Source: BJGV01 sp003230615 (GTDB taxonomy: Bacteria; Pseudomonadota; Gammaproteobacteria; Burkholderiales; Nitrosomonadaceae). Taken from it: DNA of 64,000 nucleotides. Below, one piece after another: positions 8,409-17,591 of the stretch. The notes below the pieces were generated by a model. That model was not told the DNA's origin, did no database searches, and saw only the letters and a program-made list of their open reading frames with translations. A program made the translations under genes and the position numbers. Numbering within the stretch: position 1 is the stretch's first letter; every line of letters starts with the position of its first letter. The stretch is from NCBI GenBank assembly GCA_963663215.1, contig OY760140.1, positions 930,001 to 994,000 on the forward strand, written 5' to 3'.

Positions 8409-10226
8409 TCAATGTAATTCCTTGTAAATCTTCTCAGCCAAAATACGGCTAATGCCCTCTACCTGTTGCAATTCTTCGATGCTTGCGGTCCGCACACCTT
8501 TTAATCCTCCAAACTGCACTAACAGGTTTTGACGACGCTTGTTACCAACACCACTAATTTCTGTTAAATATGAGCTGACTCTGGATTTACCACGCTTAGC
8601 GCGATGCCCTTGAATCGCAAAACGGTGAGCTTCATCACGAATTTGCTGAATTAGATGTAAGCCTGGATGATCTTTAGGTAATTGTAGCGGTTTTTTTGTA
8701 CCGGGAAATATCAATTGTTCCAGACCAGGTTTACGCTCCCTCCCCTTTGATACCCCAACCAAGGTCGTGTAATTTAAACCGAGCTCCACCAACGTTTCCT
8801 TAGCGGTGTTTACTTGCCCTCTACCGCCGTCAATAAGAATCAAATCAGGTAGCCTACCTTCTCCCTTGGCAACTTTATGGTAGCGTCTTGAAAGAACATC
8901 ACGCATGGCAGCATAGTCATCCCCTGGTGTGATGCCACCAATGTTGTAGCGACGATATTCGTCATTGCGCATAGAAAAGTTATCGTAAACCACGCAGGAT
9001 GCAACGGTAGCCTCACCTTGAGTATGGCTGATATCAAAACATTCAATGCGAGTAAGATTTGTGGCTTTTAGTGCATGCTGTAAAAATTGCAGTCGTTCTT
9101 CCTGGTTAACCAGTCTACCTAGCTGTTGTTCCAGCCCAAGATGCGCATTTTTTGTTGCCATATCTAACCATATACGCCGCTCGCTTTTAGGATTTAGACT
9201 GATTACAATTTTATGTCCAGATTGCTCAGTAAGTGAAGCTTGCAGTACTTCTCTGTGGATCTTCTCGCCCACTATAATGAGAGGTGGAACAACACGATTC
9301 AGGTAATGTTGGCAAAGAAAAGCTTCCATTGCGTCTGCTGGGGCATAACCTTCTGCATTTTGGGGAAAGAAATTCTTGTCTCCTAAGTGTCGCCCTCCTC
9401 TAACCATAGCTAAATTGACACAAATCTTCCCACCACTACCTTGAACAGCGCAAGCTACCACATCAGCATCTAAAGCTCTGCCACTATCAATATACTGCTT
9501 TTCTCGAACTCTCCGTAATGTCTGAATTTGGTCGCGAAATATAACAGCCTGCTCATAATCTAAGTCATTGGCAGCATTCCGCATCTTTACAGCAAGGCTT
9601 TCAAGCACCTCAATTTGCTTTCCTTGCAAAAATAGCTCGGCATTTCTAATATCCTCACGATAGGCGAGGCTAGTGATCATTTTGACACATGGTGCACTGC
9701 AACGTTTGATCTGATACAGCAAGCATGGGCGAGTACGATTATTGAAAACACTATCCTCGCAGGTGCGGATACGAAATATCTTTTGTAATAACTGAATACT
9801 CTCTCTTACAACCCCAGCATTTGGAAAGGGCCCAAAGTAATGATGCTGTTTGTTAAGCACTCCCCGGTAGAAACTAAGGCGTGGAAAAGCATGCTTTGTC
9901 AAGACAAGATATGGATATGATTTATCATCTCTAAACAGTATGTTATAGCGTGGATTTAATGTTTTTATTAGGTTATTTTCAAGTAACAATGCTTCAGATT
10001 CTGAGCGGGTAACAGTACTCTCAATCCCTGTTATTTGAGATACCATTAACCTGGTTCTAGGAGCTAAACTGGTTTTTTGGAAATAAGAAGAAACACGCTT
10101 TCTGAGATCAATAGCCTTGCCAACATAGATAACCTGTCCCGTCGAATCTAACATGCGATACACCCCTGGCTGCGAAGGTAAACTTGAGCATATAGTTTTG
10201 GATTTAAAAACAGGAGCTGCAGACAA
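8409..10226 (-). CDS. uvrC: Excinuclease ABC subunit C
   Basis: 605 residues, normal for UvrC. Domains in order: GIY-YIG nuclease making the 3' cut (GVYRMLDSTGQVIYVGKA, about 21-38); a cysteine-containing region (TRPCLLYQIKRCSAPC); UVR helix pair that contacts UvrB (NDLDYEQAVIFRDQI, about 215-230); RNase H-like domain for the 5' cut (IECFDISHTQGE); C-terminal helix-hairpin-helix pair (ISGVGNKRRQNLL and QVEGISRILAEKI). It cuts on both sides of a lesion in nucleotide excision repair. Intact, and the largest core gene here. Confidence 0.97.
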   Translation of the reverse strand: MSAAPVFKSKTICSSLPSQPGVYRMLDSTGQVIYVGKAIDLRKRVSSYFQKTSLAPRTRLMVSQITGIESTVTRSESEALLLENNLIKTLNPRYNILFRDDKSYPYLVLTKHAFPRLSFYRGVLNKQHHYFGPFPNAGVVRESIQLLQKIFRIRTCEDSVFNNRTRPCLLYQIKRCSAPCVKMITSLAYREDIRNAELFLQGKQIEVLESLAVKMRNAANDLDYEQAVIFRDQIQTLRRVREKQYIDSGRALDADVVACAVQGSGGKICVNLAMVRGGRHLGDKNFFPQNAEGYAPADAMEAFLCQHYLNRVVPPLIIVGEKIHREVLQASLTEQSGHKIVISLNPKSERRIWLDMATKNAHLGLEQQLGRLVNQEERLQFLQHALKATNLTRIECFDISHTQGEATVASCVVYDNFSMRNDEYRRYNIGGITPGDDYAAMRDVLSRRYHKVAKGEGRLPDLILIDGGRGQVNTAKETLVELGLNYTTLVGVSKGRERKPGLEQLIFPGTKKPLQLPKDHPGLHLIQQIRDEAHRFAIQGHRAKRGKSRVSSYLTEISGVGNKRRQNLLVQFGGLKGVRTASIEELQQVEGISRILAEKIYKELH

Positions 10227-10231
10227 AACAG

Positions 10232-10420
10232 TTACTCCTCCTTACCTAGCAATTCCCCTCCAATAGCCCAATTCTCATGAGATAATTCGTCAAAAGCAAT
10301 ATAAGTATATGACTTCGGCTTGTGAGTAACACGTTCGAGGGTATCAGTTATTTCTGCAGCTATTTTTTTCTTTTGTTCACGACTAAGTGCTCCGGCAATA
10401 CGAATATTCACGTAGGGCAT
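10232..10420 (-). CDS. 4-oxalocrotonate tautomerase family protein
   Basis: 62 residues, the standard length for the family. Met is followed directly by Pro (MPYVNIRIAG); removal of Met exposes the Pro-1 general base of tautomerases. The motif REQKKKIAAEITDTLERV is the conserved helix, and the C-terminus includes WAIGGELL. Such proteins form hexamers and tautomerise 2-hydroxymuconate-like enols; the physiological substrate is unknown here. The genes on either side are only a few bases away, suggesting one transcript with uvrC. Confidence 0.85.
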   Translation of the reverse strand: MPYVNIRIAGALSREQKKKIAAEITDTLERVTHKPKSYTYIAFDELSHENWAIGGELLGKEE

Positions 10421-10422
10421 GG

Positions 10423-11082
10423 CTATCCTTTAGTTTTAATGTGAAGTGCTAAATTAGCACAGATTTTCTCAAACACTTGTTCAAACATCCTAACGTTTAG
10501 ACGTTTAGTTTGAGTATTGTAGCGGCTACAATGGTAGCTGTCATATAAAGTCAGATTGTTAGGCAACGTGTGGATAATGCCATGCCCAAAGGGATATGCT
10601 TTAGATTTTAGTCCCATGGCTATCAACCCTGCCCGGTGTGCAACAGTACCCAAAGCAAGCAATGCCCTTCCCTCTCCTGCTACAAAACTTGTAATCTCTG
10701 CCGAAAGATATCCGTTGCAATTACGAATTTCATTTAGCTCCGGTCTGTTTCCGGGTGGTAAGCACTTGACCGCGTTGGTGATACGGCATCCGATAAGACG
10801 TAAGCTATCAGTTGCAGAAACTGACTCATCATAGCTGGAAAATCCGTATTTATATAAAGTTTTATATAACAAAATTCCCGCAAAATCTCCTGTAAATGGC
10901 CTACCAGTTCGGTTTGCACCGTGCATACCTGGAGCCAACCCGATAATAAGAAGCTTAGGCGCTACATCACCAAAGGCTGGAACAGGCCGCGCATGATAAT
11001 CTGGGTAACTGACTTTCACTTCATCCAGAAATTTTACCAACCGTTGGCACTTGCGACAATTAATTGAAAATTTAGCTTGCAT
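10423..11082 (-). CDS. Uracil-DNA glycosylase, family 5 (UDGb) type
   Basis: 219 residues. The N-terminal NCRKCQRL supplies cysteines of the Fe-S cluster. The active-site motif LIIGLAPGMHGANRTGRPF (about 49-67) with TGD following is characteristic of UDGb, which lacks the usual catalytic Asp/Asn of UNG. The second motif, DSYHCSRYNTQTKRL near residue 185, matches the HPSxxN-type motif with an added T. It would remove uracil and other deaminated bases in base-excision repair. It sits in a repair cluster with uvrC. Family 4 is the alternative, but the GLAPGxHGANRTGR motif argues for family 5. Confidence 0.88.
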   Translation of the reverse strand: MQAKFSINCRKCQRLVKFLDEVKVSYPDYHARPVPAFGDVAPKLLIIGLAPGMHGANRTGRPFTGDFAGILLYKTLYKYGFSSYDESVSATDSLRLIGCRITNAVKCLPPGNRPELNEIRNCNGYLSAEITSFVAGEGRALLALGTVAHRAGLIAMGLKSKAYPFGHGIIHTLPNNLTLYDSYHCSRYNTQTKRLNVRMFEQVFEKICANLALHIKTKG

Positions 11083-11364
11083 AGGGTTTGCGATTATCTT
11101 AATCCATAGTGAGTATGATCAATTCAAATTCTGCTATGTACTTTCTTTCGATAAACTACTTCATGCCATTACACATCAAGAATTACTCTCCGCATTCACC
11201 GCAGAGTGCATCCTAAAATTGGATCAAATTTGAACAGTTTAATTACCGGACTCATTCTGACGTAAGAATCTAAGTTTATCTTTGGAAATTCTGCCTCTAC
11301 AAAACAAAATACTTAGTACTCAAATATTTCTTACTATTGACTAGCGATAATTAAATATTTTCTA
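11083..11364. other. Spacer without recognised features
   Basis: An AT-rich spacer upstream of the UDG gene and downstream of pgl. I see no tRNA, strong hairpin or supported reading frame. Confidence 0.5.
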
Positions 11365-12078
11365 TCATGCGGATAATGGAACTAGCAGGGAAGACTCTAA
11401 TAGAACATCGACGCCCGTTATTGGCATGATCGCTCGTGCAGGAATATTTTTACCTTTACGCCAATTAGACACAGCAATATGCTTGGACTCACCCTTAACC
11501 AGAAACATAACTTGTCGCGAACGGCTTAAACGTGCCGCACTCATAGATACCCTCTGTAGTGGTGGTTTTGGTGCATCAAATACCGCAAGTGTATCCGGTG
11601 AATCAGGTGCAATTCCCCACTCGTGCTCAGGAAACAAGCTTGCTGTATGGCCGTCCTCACCGAGCCCTAGAAACGTTAAATCAAACATTCCGATAGATCG
11701 CAACGTTTCAGCATATTTGCAAGCAGCACGACTCACACCAAGTTCGACAGGAATAATATACATCTGACTCTCGGGAATTGATACATGGTCAAGCCATGCT
11801 TCTCTGGCCATGTAAGAGTTTAATTTTGAATCGTTCGGCAATAGACAGCGCTCATCACTGAAATAGATGTGCCATGTGGACCAATCAGTCTGGATAGAAC
11901 GTAATTGTTGGTAGATTTCACGAGGCGTATCTCCACCAGCAAGTACTAAATGAAATTGTCCGCGCTGCTGAACCGCCATGGTAGAGTTATCAAGAATTGT
12001 ACGCAATGCTGCGTAGCGTAGCTCTGATTGATTAGCTACTGCATGCCATCGATAACATCCTAGCTTGGTAGAATTCAT
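11365..12078 (-). CDS. pgl: 6-phosphogluconolactonase
   Basis: 237 residues of the glucosamine/galactosamine-6-phosphate isomerase fold. Visible motifs: HLVLAGGDTPREIYQQL (about 42-58), WHIYFSDERCLLPNDSKLN (about 70-90) and LGLGEDGHTASLFPEH (about 135-150), all typical of DevB/Pgl rather than NagB. It hydrolyses 6-phosphogluconolactone in the oxidative pentose phosphate pathway in the cytoplasm. It stands alone, without zwf or edd next to it. Confidence 0.92.
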   Translation of the reverse strand: MNSTKLGCYRWHAVANQSELRYAALRTILDNSTMAVQQRGQFHLVLAGGDTPREIYQQLRSIQTDWSTWHIYFSDERCLLPNDSKLNSYMAREAWLDHVSIPESQMYIIPVELGVSRAACKYAETLRSIGMFDLTFLGLGEDGHTASLFPEHEWGIAPDSPDTLAVFDAPKPPLQRVSMSAARLSRSRQVMFLVKGESKHIAVSNWRKGKNIPARAIMPITGVDVLLESSLLVPLSA

Positions 12079-12157
12079 TGAATCTATAAAACCCTGTACA
12101 CCCTTATACTCATACTCTGTATTGAATTAAATCTAAGGATTCGAACAAACAAGCAAA

Positions 12158-12922
12158 CTAAAAGTTATTTTTCCAATCGCGGATCGTGGCAAAAACGCTG
12201 ATAGGGTCAGATAACGGTTTGCCAAGATAATTACTAGCATTATGTATGACTTCAGGTTGACTACAACGCAAAAATGGATTGCAGGCCTTTTCTATTGCAA
12301 TCGTTGAAGGTAGAGTGGGCAAATTTAGCTCGCGTCGTTTTTCTGCCGATGCTTCGAGTTCAATAAGTGCCTGGTTACCTGGCTCAACTTCTTTAGCAAA
12401 ATGAATGTTGGCTAGCGTATATTCATGGCCACAATAAACTAAAGTTACATCAGGCAATTTCGCCAGTTTCTGTAATGAGATATACATTTGTTGAGCAGTG
12501 CCCTCAAATAATCGCCCACAACCGCAAGCGAATAGGGTGTCACCACAAAATAGTAAGTTTGCGCCATAATATGCAATATGTCCTGCGGTATGACCGGGGA
12601 TATCTAGCACACTAAAACTAAGTGAAAATTTGGCCAATTGAATACTGTCGCCTTCTTTGAGGCAATGAGTAACTGTAGGAATTAATTCACTTCCTGGCCC
12701 ATAAACTGGTACTGAAAATTCCTGCAGTAATGCTGCATTGCCACCAACGTGGTCTTTATGATGGTGGGTATTTAGGATGGCAATAAGCTTTAAGTTCTTA
12801 CTTTGTAAGAAAGCTAGAACTGGTGTGGCGTCACCTGGGTCTACCACGGCAGCATAGTGTTGATCATGAATGACCCAAATATAATTATCGGCAAATGCAC
12901 TTACTGGAACAATATGGAACAT
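12158..12922 (-). CDS. gloB: Hydroxyacylglutathione hydrolase (glyoxalase II)
   Basis: 254 residues. The metallo-beta-lactamase Zn site THHHKDHVGG (about 52-61) and further ligands in HTAGH, FCGDTLFACGCGRLFEG and CGHEYT are all present. The C-terminal HAGH domain ends with NPFLR and FATIRDWKN. It hydrolyses S-lactoylglutathione to lactate and glutathione in methylglyoxal detoxification. It is divergent from the methyltransferase/rnhA pair, a conserved proteobacterial arrangement that supports the call. Confidence 0.95.
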   Translation of the reverse strand: MFHIVPVSAFADNYIWVIHDQHYAAVVDPGDATPVLAFLQSKNLKLIAILNTHHHKDHVGGNAALLQEFSVPVYGPGSELIPTVTHCLKEGDSIQLAKFSLSFSVLDIPGHTAGHIAYYGANLLFCGDTLFACGCGRLFEGTAQQMYISLQKLAKLPDVTLVYCGHEYTLANIHFAKEVEPGNQALIELEASAEKRRELNLPTLPSTIAIEKACNPFLRCSQPEVIHNASNYLGKPLSDPISVFATIRDWKNNF

Positions 12923-13027
12923 AATGTCTCGGATTAAATTAAAATTCTAGGCCTTGTAAAGATTATGAATATTTCTAAAAAGTTGTGAACAAATTACCAC
13001 GCCGTAAATGATATCTGGATATTATAT

Positions 13028-13804
13028 ATGCCAATGCAAAATCAACAACAGTGGTTTAAGACCTGTCTCGGTCAATATTTACTAGGACGAGAGCAAAGCT
13101 ACTTCGATCAAGCAGTGATGGATGTATTTGGCTACAATGCCATACAAGTTGGATTTCCACAGCATAATTTTCTGCGCACTAACCGTATGCCTCTTCAATT
13201 TTGTACGGGCACTGAGGAAGGAGTTTCGCTTCTAGCAGCTCCTGATTTCCTGCCAATCGAGAGCAACAGTATAGATCTAATACTCCTGCCGCACATACTC
13301 GAATTTAGCTCAAATCCACATCAAATTCTACGGGAAGTACAACGAGTGCTGATGGCTGAAGGTCATGTGATTATCTGTGGCTTCAATCCTCGAAGTCTTT
13401 GGGGTGTACGCCAATGGTTTGGATCTACAAGACACGGATTCCCCTGGAATGGGAGCTTCATCTCACTACCACGACTAAAAGATTGGCTAGCCCTACTAGA
13501 TTTTGAGATGACCGCGGGTCGGCTATGTTGTTATGCCCCACCTTTCAATCAAGAAAAATGGTTGCGACGGTTTAATTTTATGGAATTCACAGGAGATCGA
13601 TGGTGGCCAATTTCTGGTGGTGTATATTTTTTGCGAGCAGTTAAGCGCGTTCATGGTATGCGTGTTATCAAACCTGAATGGAAAGACGTACTCGCTGCTA
13701 AGCGAAGAATGGCACCGATTGCTAATAAACTCGACGGAAACGCAACTGATGAGAAACCACGAATGTTTGCTCGTAATAAATCTAACGTAAGAAGCATAAA
13801 GTGA
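13028..13804 (+). CDS. Class I SAM-dependent methyltransferase (gloB/rnhA-linked, YafS-like)
   Basis: 258 residues. Recognisable is the Methyltransf_11 region: SIDLILLPHILEFSSNPHQI, then LREVQRVLMAEGHVIICGF (about 85-118). The first glycine-rich SAM motif is degenerate, as in the YafS-like group that sits between gloB and rnhA in many proteobacteria. The substrate is unknown. Its stop overlaps the GTG start of rnhA (GTGA), so the two are translationally coupled. Confidence 0.8.
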   Translation: MPMQNQQQWFKTCLGQYLLGREQSYFDQAVMDVFGYNAIQVGFPQHNFLRTNRMPLQFCTGTEEGVSLLAAPDFLPIESNSIDLILLPHILEFSSNPHQILREVQRVLMAEGHVIICGFNPRSLWGVRQWFGSTRHGFPWNGSFISLPRLKDWLALLDFEMTAGRLCCYAPPFNQEKWLRRFNFMEFTGDRWWPISGGVYFLRAVKRVHGMRVIKPEWKDVLAAKRRMAPIANKLDGNATDEKPRMFARNKSNVRSIK

Positions 13805-14274
13805 AAGCGAACCATGCCGGTATTACAGACACATCTGATGTAGTACAAATCTTTACCGATGGTGCCTGTAAAGGCAATCCTGGCATTGGTGGCTGGGGCG
13901 CTTTAATAAAATATGGTGGAAAGACAAGAAGCTTATCCGGAGGCGTAAAACACACTACCAATAACCGGATGGAATTACTCGCAGTGATACGCGCTCTTGA
14001 GGCCTTAACACGACCATGTAGAATACAGTTGCATACTGATTCAAAATACGTACAAAAAGGAATTAGCGAATGGATACATTCTTGGAAAAACCAAAATTGG
14101 CGCACTTCAGACAAAAAGCAAGTAAAAAATAATGATTTATGGAAACATCTTGATCAGCTTGCACAACAACACCGAATAGAATGGTTTTGGGTACGCGGGC
14201 ATTCTGGACATGATGGCAATGAACAAGCAGATAAACTCGCTAACCTAGGGGTGGAATCAGTTAGAAAGAAATGA
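13801..14274 (+). CDS. rnhA: Ribonuclease HI
   Basis: 157 residues. All catalytic acids are in context: IFTDGACKGNPGIGGWGA (Asp), NNRMELLAVIRALE (Glu), LHTDSKYVQKGI (Asp) and RGHSGHDGNEQADKLAN (His, Asp). It removes RNA from RNA-DNA hybrids such as R-loops and primers. GTG start overlapping the upstream stop codon. dnaQ follows after a 470-base interruption by a gene remnant; in relatives the two are often adjacent. Confidence 0.96.
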   Translation: MKANHAGITDTSDVVQIFTDGACKGNPGIGGWGALIKYGGKTRSLSGGVKHTTNNRMELLAVIRALEALTRPCRIQLHTDSKYVQKGISEWIHSWKNQNWRTSDKKQVKNNDLWKHLDQLAQQHRIEWFWVRGHSGHDGNEQADKLANLGVESVRKK

Positions 14275-14439
14275 TAATGAAGCTGTAAAGAAAAACTGAT
14301 ATTTTTTAGTTTGGAGCTGTCCTAGATAACAACTAAAGACAACCTCAAGTATTTTTATACTAGCTAACAGAGTTGATAATAAATTTAAAAGAAGCTCATA
14401 TTTTTAATTGGGGAGGTTGAACAAGGACAATTATGAATT

Positions 14440-14748
14440 ACAAGAATAATATCTTAAGTAGCATACATTCGTATGGCATTTCATCATCTGTTTTATTATT
14501 GCAATTTTATTTATAACTGGGGCACCGATGGACGAAACTTTTCTTGGGCAAACTCTCCAAGGCATGCCTTAAATGGTGCATTATAATGGACATGTTGAAG
14601 GACATACCGACAAACTACCCTATAGGTTATGCCCATGATTATTACTCCCAATTCCCTTCTTTAACCATTTTATTCTATCCGCCACTTTATTCGTTTATTT
14701 TAGCGCTATTTGGGATAGTGACTTTAGTTTTATTGATTGAGGACGCTC
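14440..14748 (+). pseudogene. Fragmented membrane glycosyltransferase-like remnant
   Basis: The rnhA-dnaQ gap holds broken frames. One reads HFIICFIIAILFITGAPMDE; another reads DIPTNYPIGYAHDYYSQFPS followed by a hydrophobic helix with LFYPPLYSF. YPPLYS-like motifs before long hydrophobic stretches occur in dolichyl-phosphate-mannose/ArnT-type glycosyltransferases, so this may be the 5' end of such a gene after deletions and shifts. It is a short remnant, and the family assignment is a guess. Confidence 0.35.
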
Positions 14749-15453
14749 ATGCGCCAAGTTTTTCTTGATACCGAAACTACAGGCTTGGAATCCAAGTTGG
14801 GGCACCGCATTATTGAGATCGCTGCTGTAGAAATGCTTGGACGAAGATTAACGGGCCACCGTTTTCACTATTACCTTAATCCTGAACGTGAAATTGAAAT
14901 CGGAGCATTGCAAGTACATGGATTAACTAACGAGTTTCTTCAAGACAAACAAAAATTTTTCGACATTGCTAACGAGCTACTAGAATTCATTACTGATGCA
15001 GAACTTTTTATGCATAATGCGTCTTTTGATGTGAGTTTTCTTAATAATGAATTAGGGCTAGCAAAATTAGAACCATTAGAAAAGCACTGCCATTCAATTA
15101 CTGATACACTGAAAATGGCAAAAGAATTACACCCTGGCAAAAGAAACAATCTCGATGTTTTATGTGAGCGTTATCAAGTAAATAATTCCAAGCGTGTTTT
15201 GCATGGAGCGCTACTAGACGCAGAATTATTAGCCGATGTCTACCTCGCTATGACACGTGGACAAGAAAGTCTAATAATGGAAGTATCTTCTCCATCACTT
15301 GATGTCACCATAAACCAAAGCGACGTACAATTGACAGTACTACCCGCTAACACGGCAGAGCTGGAATTACATGCACAGCAGCTGGAAATGATAGATCGTG
15401 AAAGTAAGGGTATGTGTTTGTGGAAACGTACTGAATCCAGTATAGCGGAATAA
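14749..15453 (+). CDS. dnaQ: DNA polymerase III epsilon subunit (proofreading exonuclease)
   Basis: About 234 residues from the ATG at 14749, chosen because GAGG lies 6 bases upstream and MRQVFLDTETTG matches DnaQ starts; an upstream in-frame ATG at 14737 is weaker. DEDD exonuclease motifs: DTETTG (Exo I), HNASFDVSFLN (Exo II) and HGALLDAELLADVYL (Exo III). It proofreads for DnaE in the replisome. The C-terminal part is the alpha-binding tail. Intact. Confidence 0.94.
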   Translation: MRQVFLDTETTGLESKLGHRIIEIAAVEMLGRRLTGHRFHYYLNPEREIEIGALQVHGLTNEFLQDKQKFFDIANELLEFITDAELFMHNASFDVSFLNNELGLAKLEPLEKHCHSITDTLKMAKELHPGKRNNLDVLCERYQVNNSKRVLHGALLDAELLADVYLAMTRGQESLIMEVSSPSLDVTINQSDVQLTVLPANTAELELHAQQLEMIDRESKGMCLWKRTESSIAE

Positions 15454-15658
15454 GTAAAGCTAGCAATTTGTCCCACGTATTCTGGAATATGATATCAGGG
15501 GTATCAAATGAGAACATCCGTTCACATAATATCAATAATATCCCTTACTACACTTCCATCAATCTGATGTCCATATTCAACCTTCTTAAACTTCTCAGAA
15601 TGCAAAAAAGTTTAATGCTGATAGCCTAGCTTTCTTTAAGCATTTTTATTCGGCTAAA

Positions 15659-15733
15659 TGGTAGGCGGTACTGGGATCGAACCAGTGACTTCCACCGTGT
15701 GAAGGTGGCACTCTACCGCTGAGTTAACCGCCT
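15659..15733 (-). tRNA. tRNA-Val (anticodon CAC)
   Basis: 75-base minus-strand cloverleaf: acceptor AGGCGGT/ACCGCCT, loop TTCACAC, T-arm TGGTTCGATCCCA, encoded CCA. The rest of the 15454-15866 spacer shows nothing else I can support. Confidence 0.93.
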
Positions 15734-15866
15734 AAAAAAGGAACAATTAGAGCATAAATTCTTTGATCTGGTCAACGCACAAACGAAGCAATGAGGAAGA
15801 AAAGTATTCCACAGTAGAATCAAGTAAAATAGAAAACTTCTTAACCAGCAGCAATCAGTACTCAAT

Positions 15867-17264
15867 ATGATCCGCACCCGTTTTGCTCCCAGTCCCACCG
15901 GTTATCTCCACATCGGTGGTGCACGTACAGCACTATTTTCCTGGGCTTATGCCCGTAGGCATGGTGGCAAATTTATTCTACGGATTGAAGATACGGATCT
16001 TGAGCGCTCCACCATGCATTCAACGCAAGCAATCCTTGATAGTATGGCCTGGTTGGGACTCGATTACGACGAGGGGCCATTTTATCAGATGCAGCGACTA
16101 GCACGATACCATGAGGCAGCAGAACTATTGGTACGTTTAGGAAAAGCATATTACTGCTATGCCAGCAAAGATGAGTTAGATACGATGCGCGAACAGCAAC
16201 GTGCTGCCGGCCTGAAACCAAGATATGATGGTCGCTGGCGTGATTCTAATCAGACTCCTCCTGCTGGGGTTAAACCGGTGATACGCCTGAAGAATCCTTA
16301 CAGTGGCGATGTGGCCTTCAATGATTTAGTCAAAGGCCCAATTATCATAGCTAATAGCGAGCTTGATGATCTGGTGTTATTACGATCTGACGGTGTACCA
16401 ACTTATAACTTTGGTGTGGTGATAGATGACCTCGACATGAACATCAGTCACGTAATTCGTGGCGATGATCATGTCAACAATACACCACGTCAAATCAATA
16501 TTCTAAAAGCACTTGGCGAACCACTTCCACAATATGCACATGTACCTAAAATAATGGGGGCTGACGGAGAGCGCCTTTCTAAACGCCACGGGGCGGTTTC
16601 AGTAATGCAATACCGTGATGATGGCTATTTACCAGAAGCCTTAATAAATTATCTGTCACGGCTTGGCTGGTCGCACGGCGATGAAGAAATATTTAGCCGT
16701 GAACAACTAATTAATTGGTTTGACCTAGCATCTGTTAATTGCTCACCTGCAAAATTTAATTCAGAAAAATTGCGGTGGATCAACCAACACTATCTGAAAA
16801 CAACAGCTGACGACCTATTGGTAGAGCTAGTTACACCTTTGCTTGAGAAAAAAGGCTGTAATGTCACTACTGGGCCAGATTTGCAAAAGGTAGTGATTAT
16901 TTTAAAGGAAAGAGTTAGTACTATTACAGAACTCGCTGATAAAGCAACGCTTTTCTATCTACGTTTAAAACCTTCAAGAGAGACAGTAACACAATACTTC
17001 AGAGCCGAAGTAAAACCGGTAATGAACGAGCTAATTGCAAAATTCTCCCTAATCTCACTTGAGTGGGATCGTCAAATGATTCATGATGAAATTAAAAATA
17101 TCGCTACTGCTCATAACATGAAGTTGCCAAAAATTGCAATGCCACTACGAGTGATGGTGACAGGCGAAACAAAGACGCCCTCGATAGATTTGGTGCTGGA
17201 ATTGCTTGGTAGTACGGAAACAATCGCTCGCATGAATAGCCAAATAAGCAATTTTCCCACTTGA
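15867..17264 (+). CDS. gltX: Glutamyl-tRNA synthetase
   Basis: 465 residues, normal length. The class I HIGH motif is in FAPSPTGYLHIGGARTALF (about 6-24), and the KMSKS equivalent is LSKRHGAVSVMQYR (about 238-251). The C-terminal anticodon-binding helical domain is complete. It charges tRNA-Glu in the cytoplasm. A tRNA-Ala and a tRNA-Glu gene follow within 240 bases on the same strand, so enzyme and substrate tRNA are neighbours. Confidence 0.97.
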   Translation: MIRTRFAPSPTGYLHIGGARTALFSWAYARRHGGKFILRIEDTDLERSTMHSTQAILDSMAWLGLDYDEGPFYQMQRLARYHEAAELLVRLGKAYYCYASKDELDTMREQQRAAGLKPRYDGRWRDSNQTPPAGVKPVIRLKNPYSGDVAFNDLVKGPIIIANSELDDLVLLRSDGVPTYNFGVVIDDLDMNISHVIRGDDHVNNTPRQINILKALGEPLPQYAHVPKIMGADGERLSKRHGAVSVMQYRDDGYLPEALINYLSRLGWSHGDEEIFSREQLINWFDLASVNCSPAKFNSEKLRWINQHYLKTTADDLLVELVTPLLEKKGCNVTTGPDLQKVVIILKERVSTITELADKATLFYLRLKPSRETVTQYFRAEVKPVMNELIAKFSLISLEWDRQMIHDEIKNIATAHNMKLPKIAMPLRVMVTGETKTPSIDLVLELLGSTETIARMNSQISNFPT

Positions 17265-17315
17265 CCTTGGCTTTACATTGAAAGAGTGCCTCAGTATAAT
17301 TCGCCTTCTTTTTGC

Positions 17316-17391
<76 letters not shown>

Positions 17392-17425
17392 TACTCTATA
17401 AAAGATAACTACAATAAGTTCTTTA

Positions 17426-17501
17426 GTCCCCATCGTCTAGAGGCCTAGGACATCACCCTTTCACGGTGAGTACAGGGGTTCGAATCCCCTTGGGGACGCC
17501 A
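17426..17501 (+). tRNA. tRNA-Glu (anticodon TTC)
   Basis: 76-base cloverleaf with GTCCCCA/TGGGGAC arms, loop CTTTCAC, T-arm GGGGTTCGAATCCCC. The GCCA end is encoded. An integrase gene starts 90 bases after it, making its 3' end a probable attachment site; I found no second copy of that end in the window. Confidence 0.95.
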
Positions 17502-17558
17502 GGTTAGTTTAATTGCCTGAATAAACATTATATTAGGGTAAATCAATAGGTTAGATTT

Positions 17559-17588
17559 CCAAGTGTATCGCTTAACTGTTACACTTGG
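17559..17588. promoter_or_regulatory. Inverted repeat upstream of the tRNA-Glu integrase
   Basis: CCAAGTGTA (17559-17567) and TACACTTGG (17580-17588) form a 9-bp inverted repeat just before the integrase ATG at 17592. The same CAAGTGTA/TACACTTG pair recurs after the gene at 19173-19219. Possibly recombinase arm sites or an autoregulatory operator. Confidence 0.45.
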
Positions 17589-17591
17589 AGT

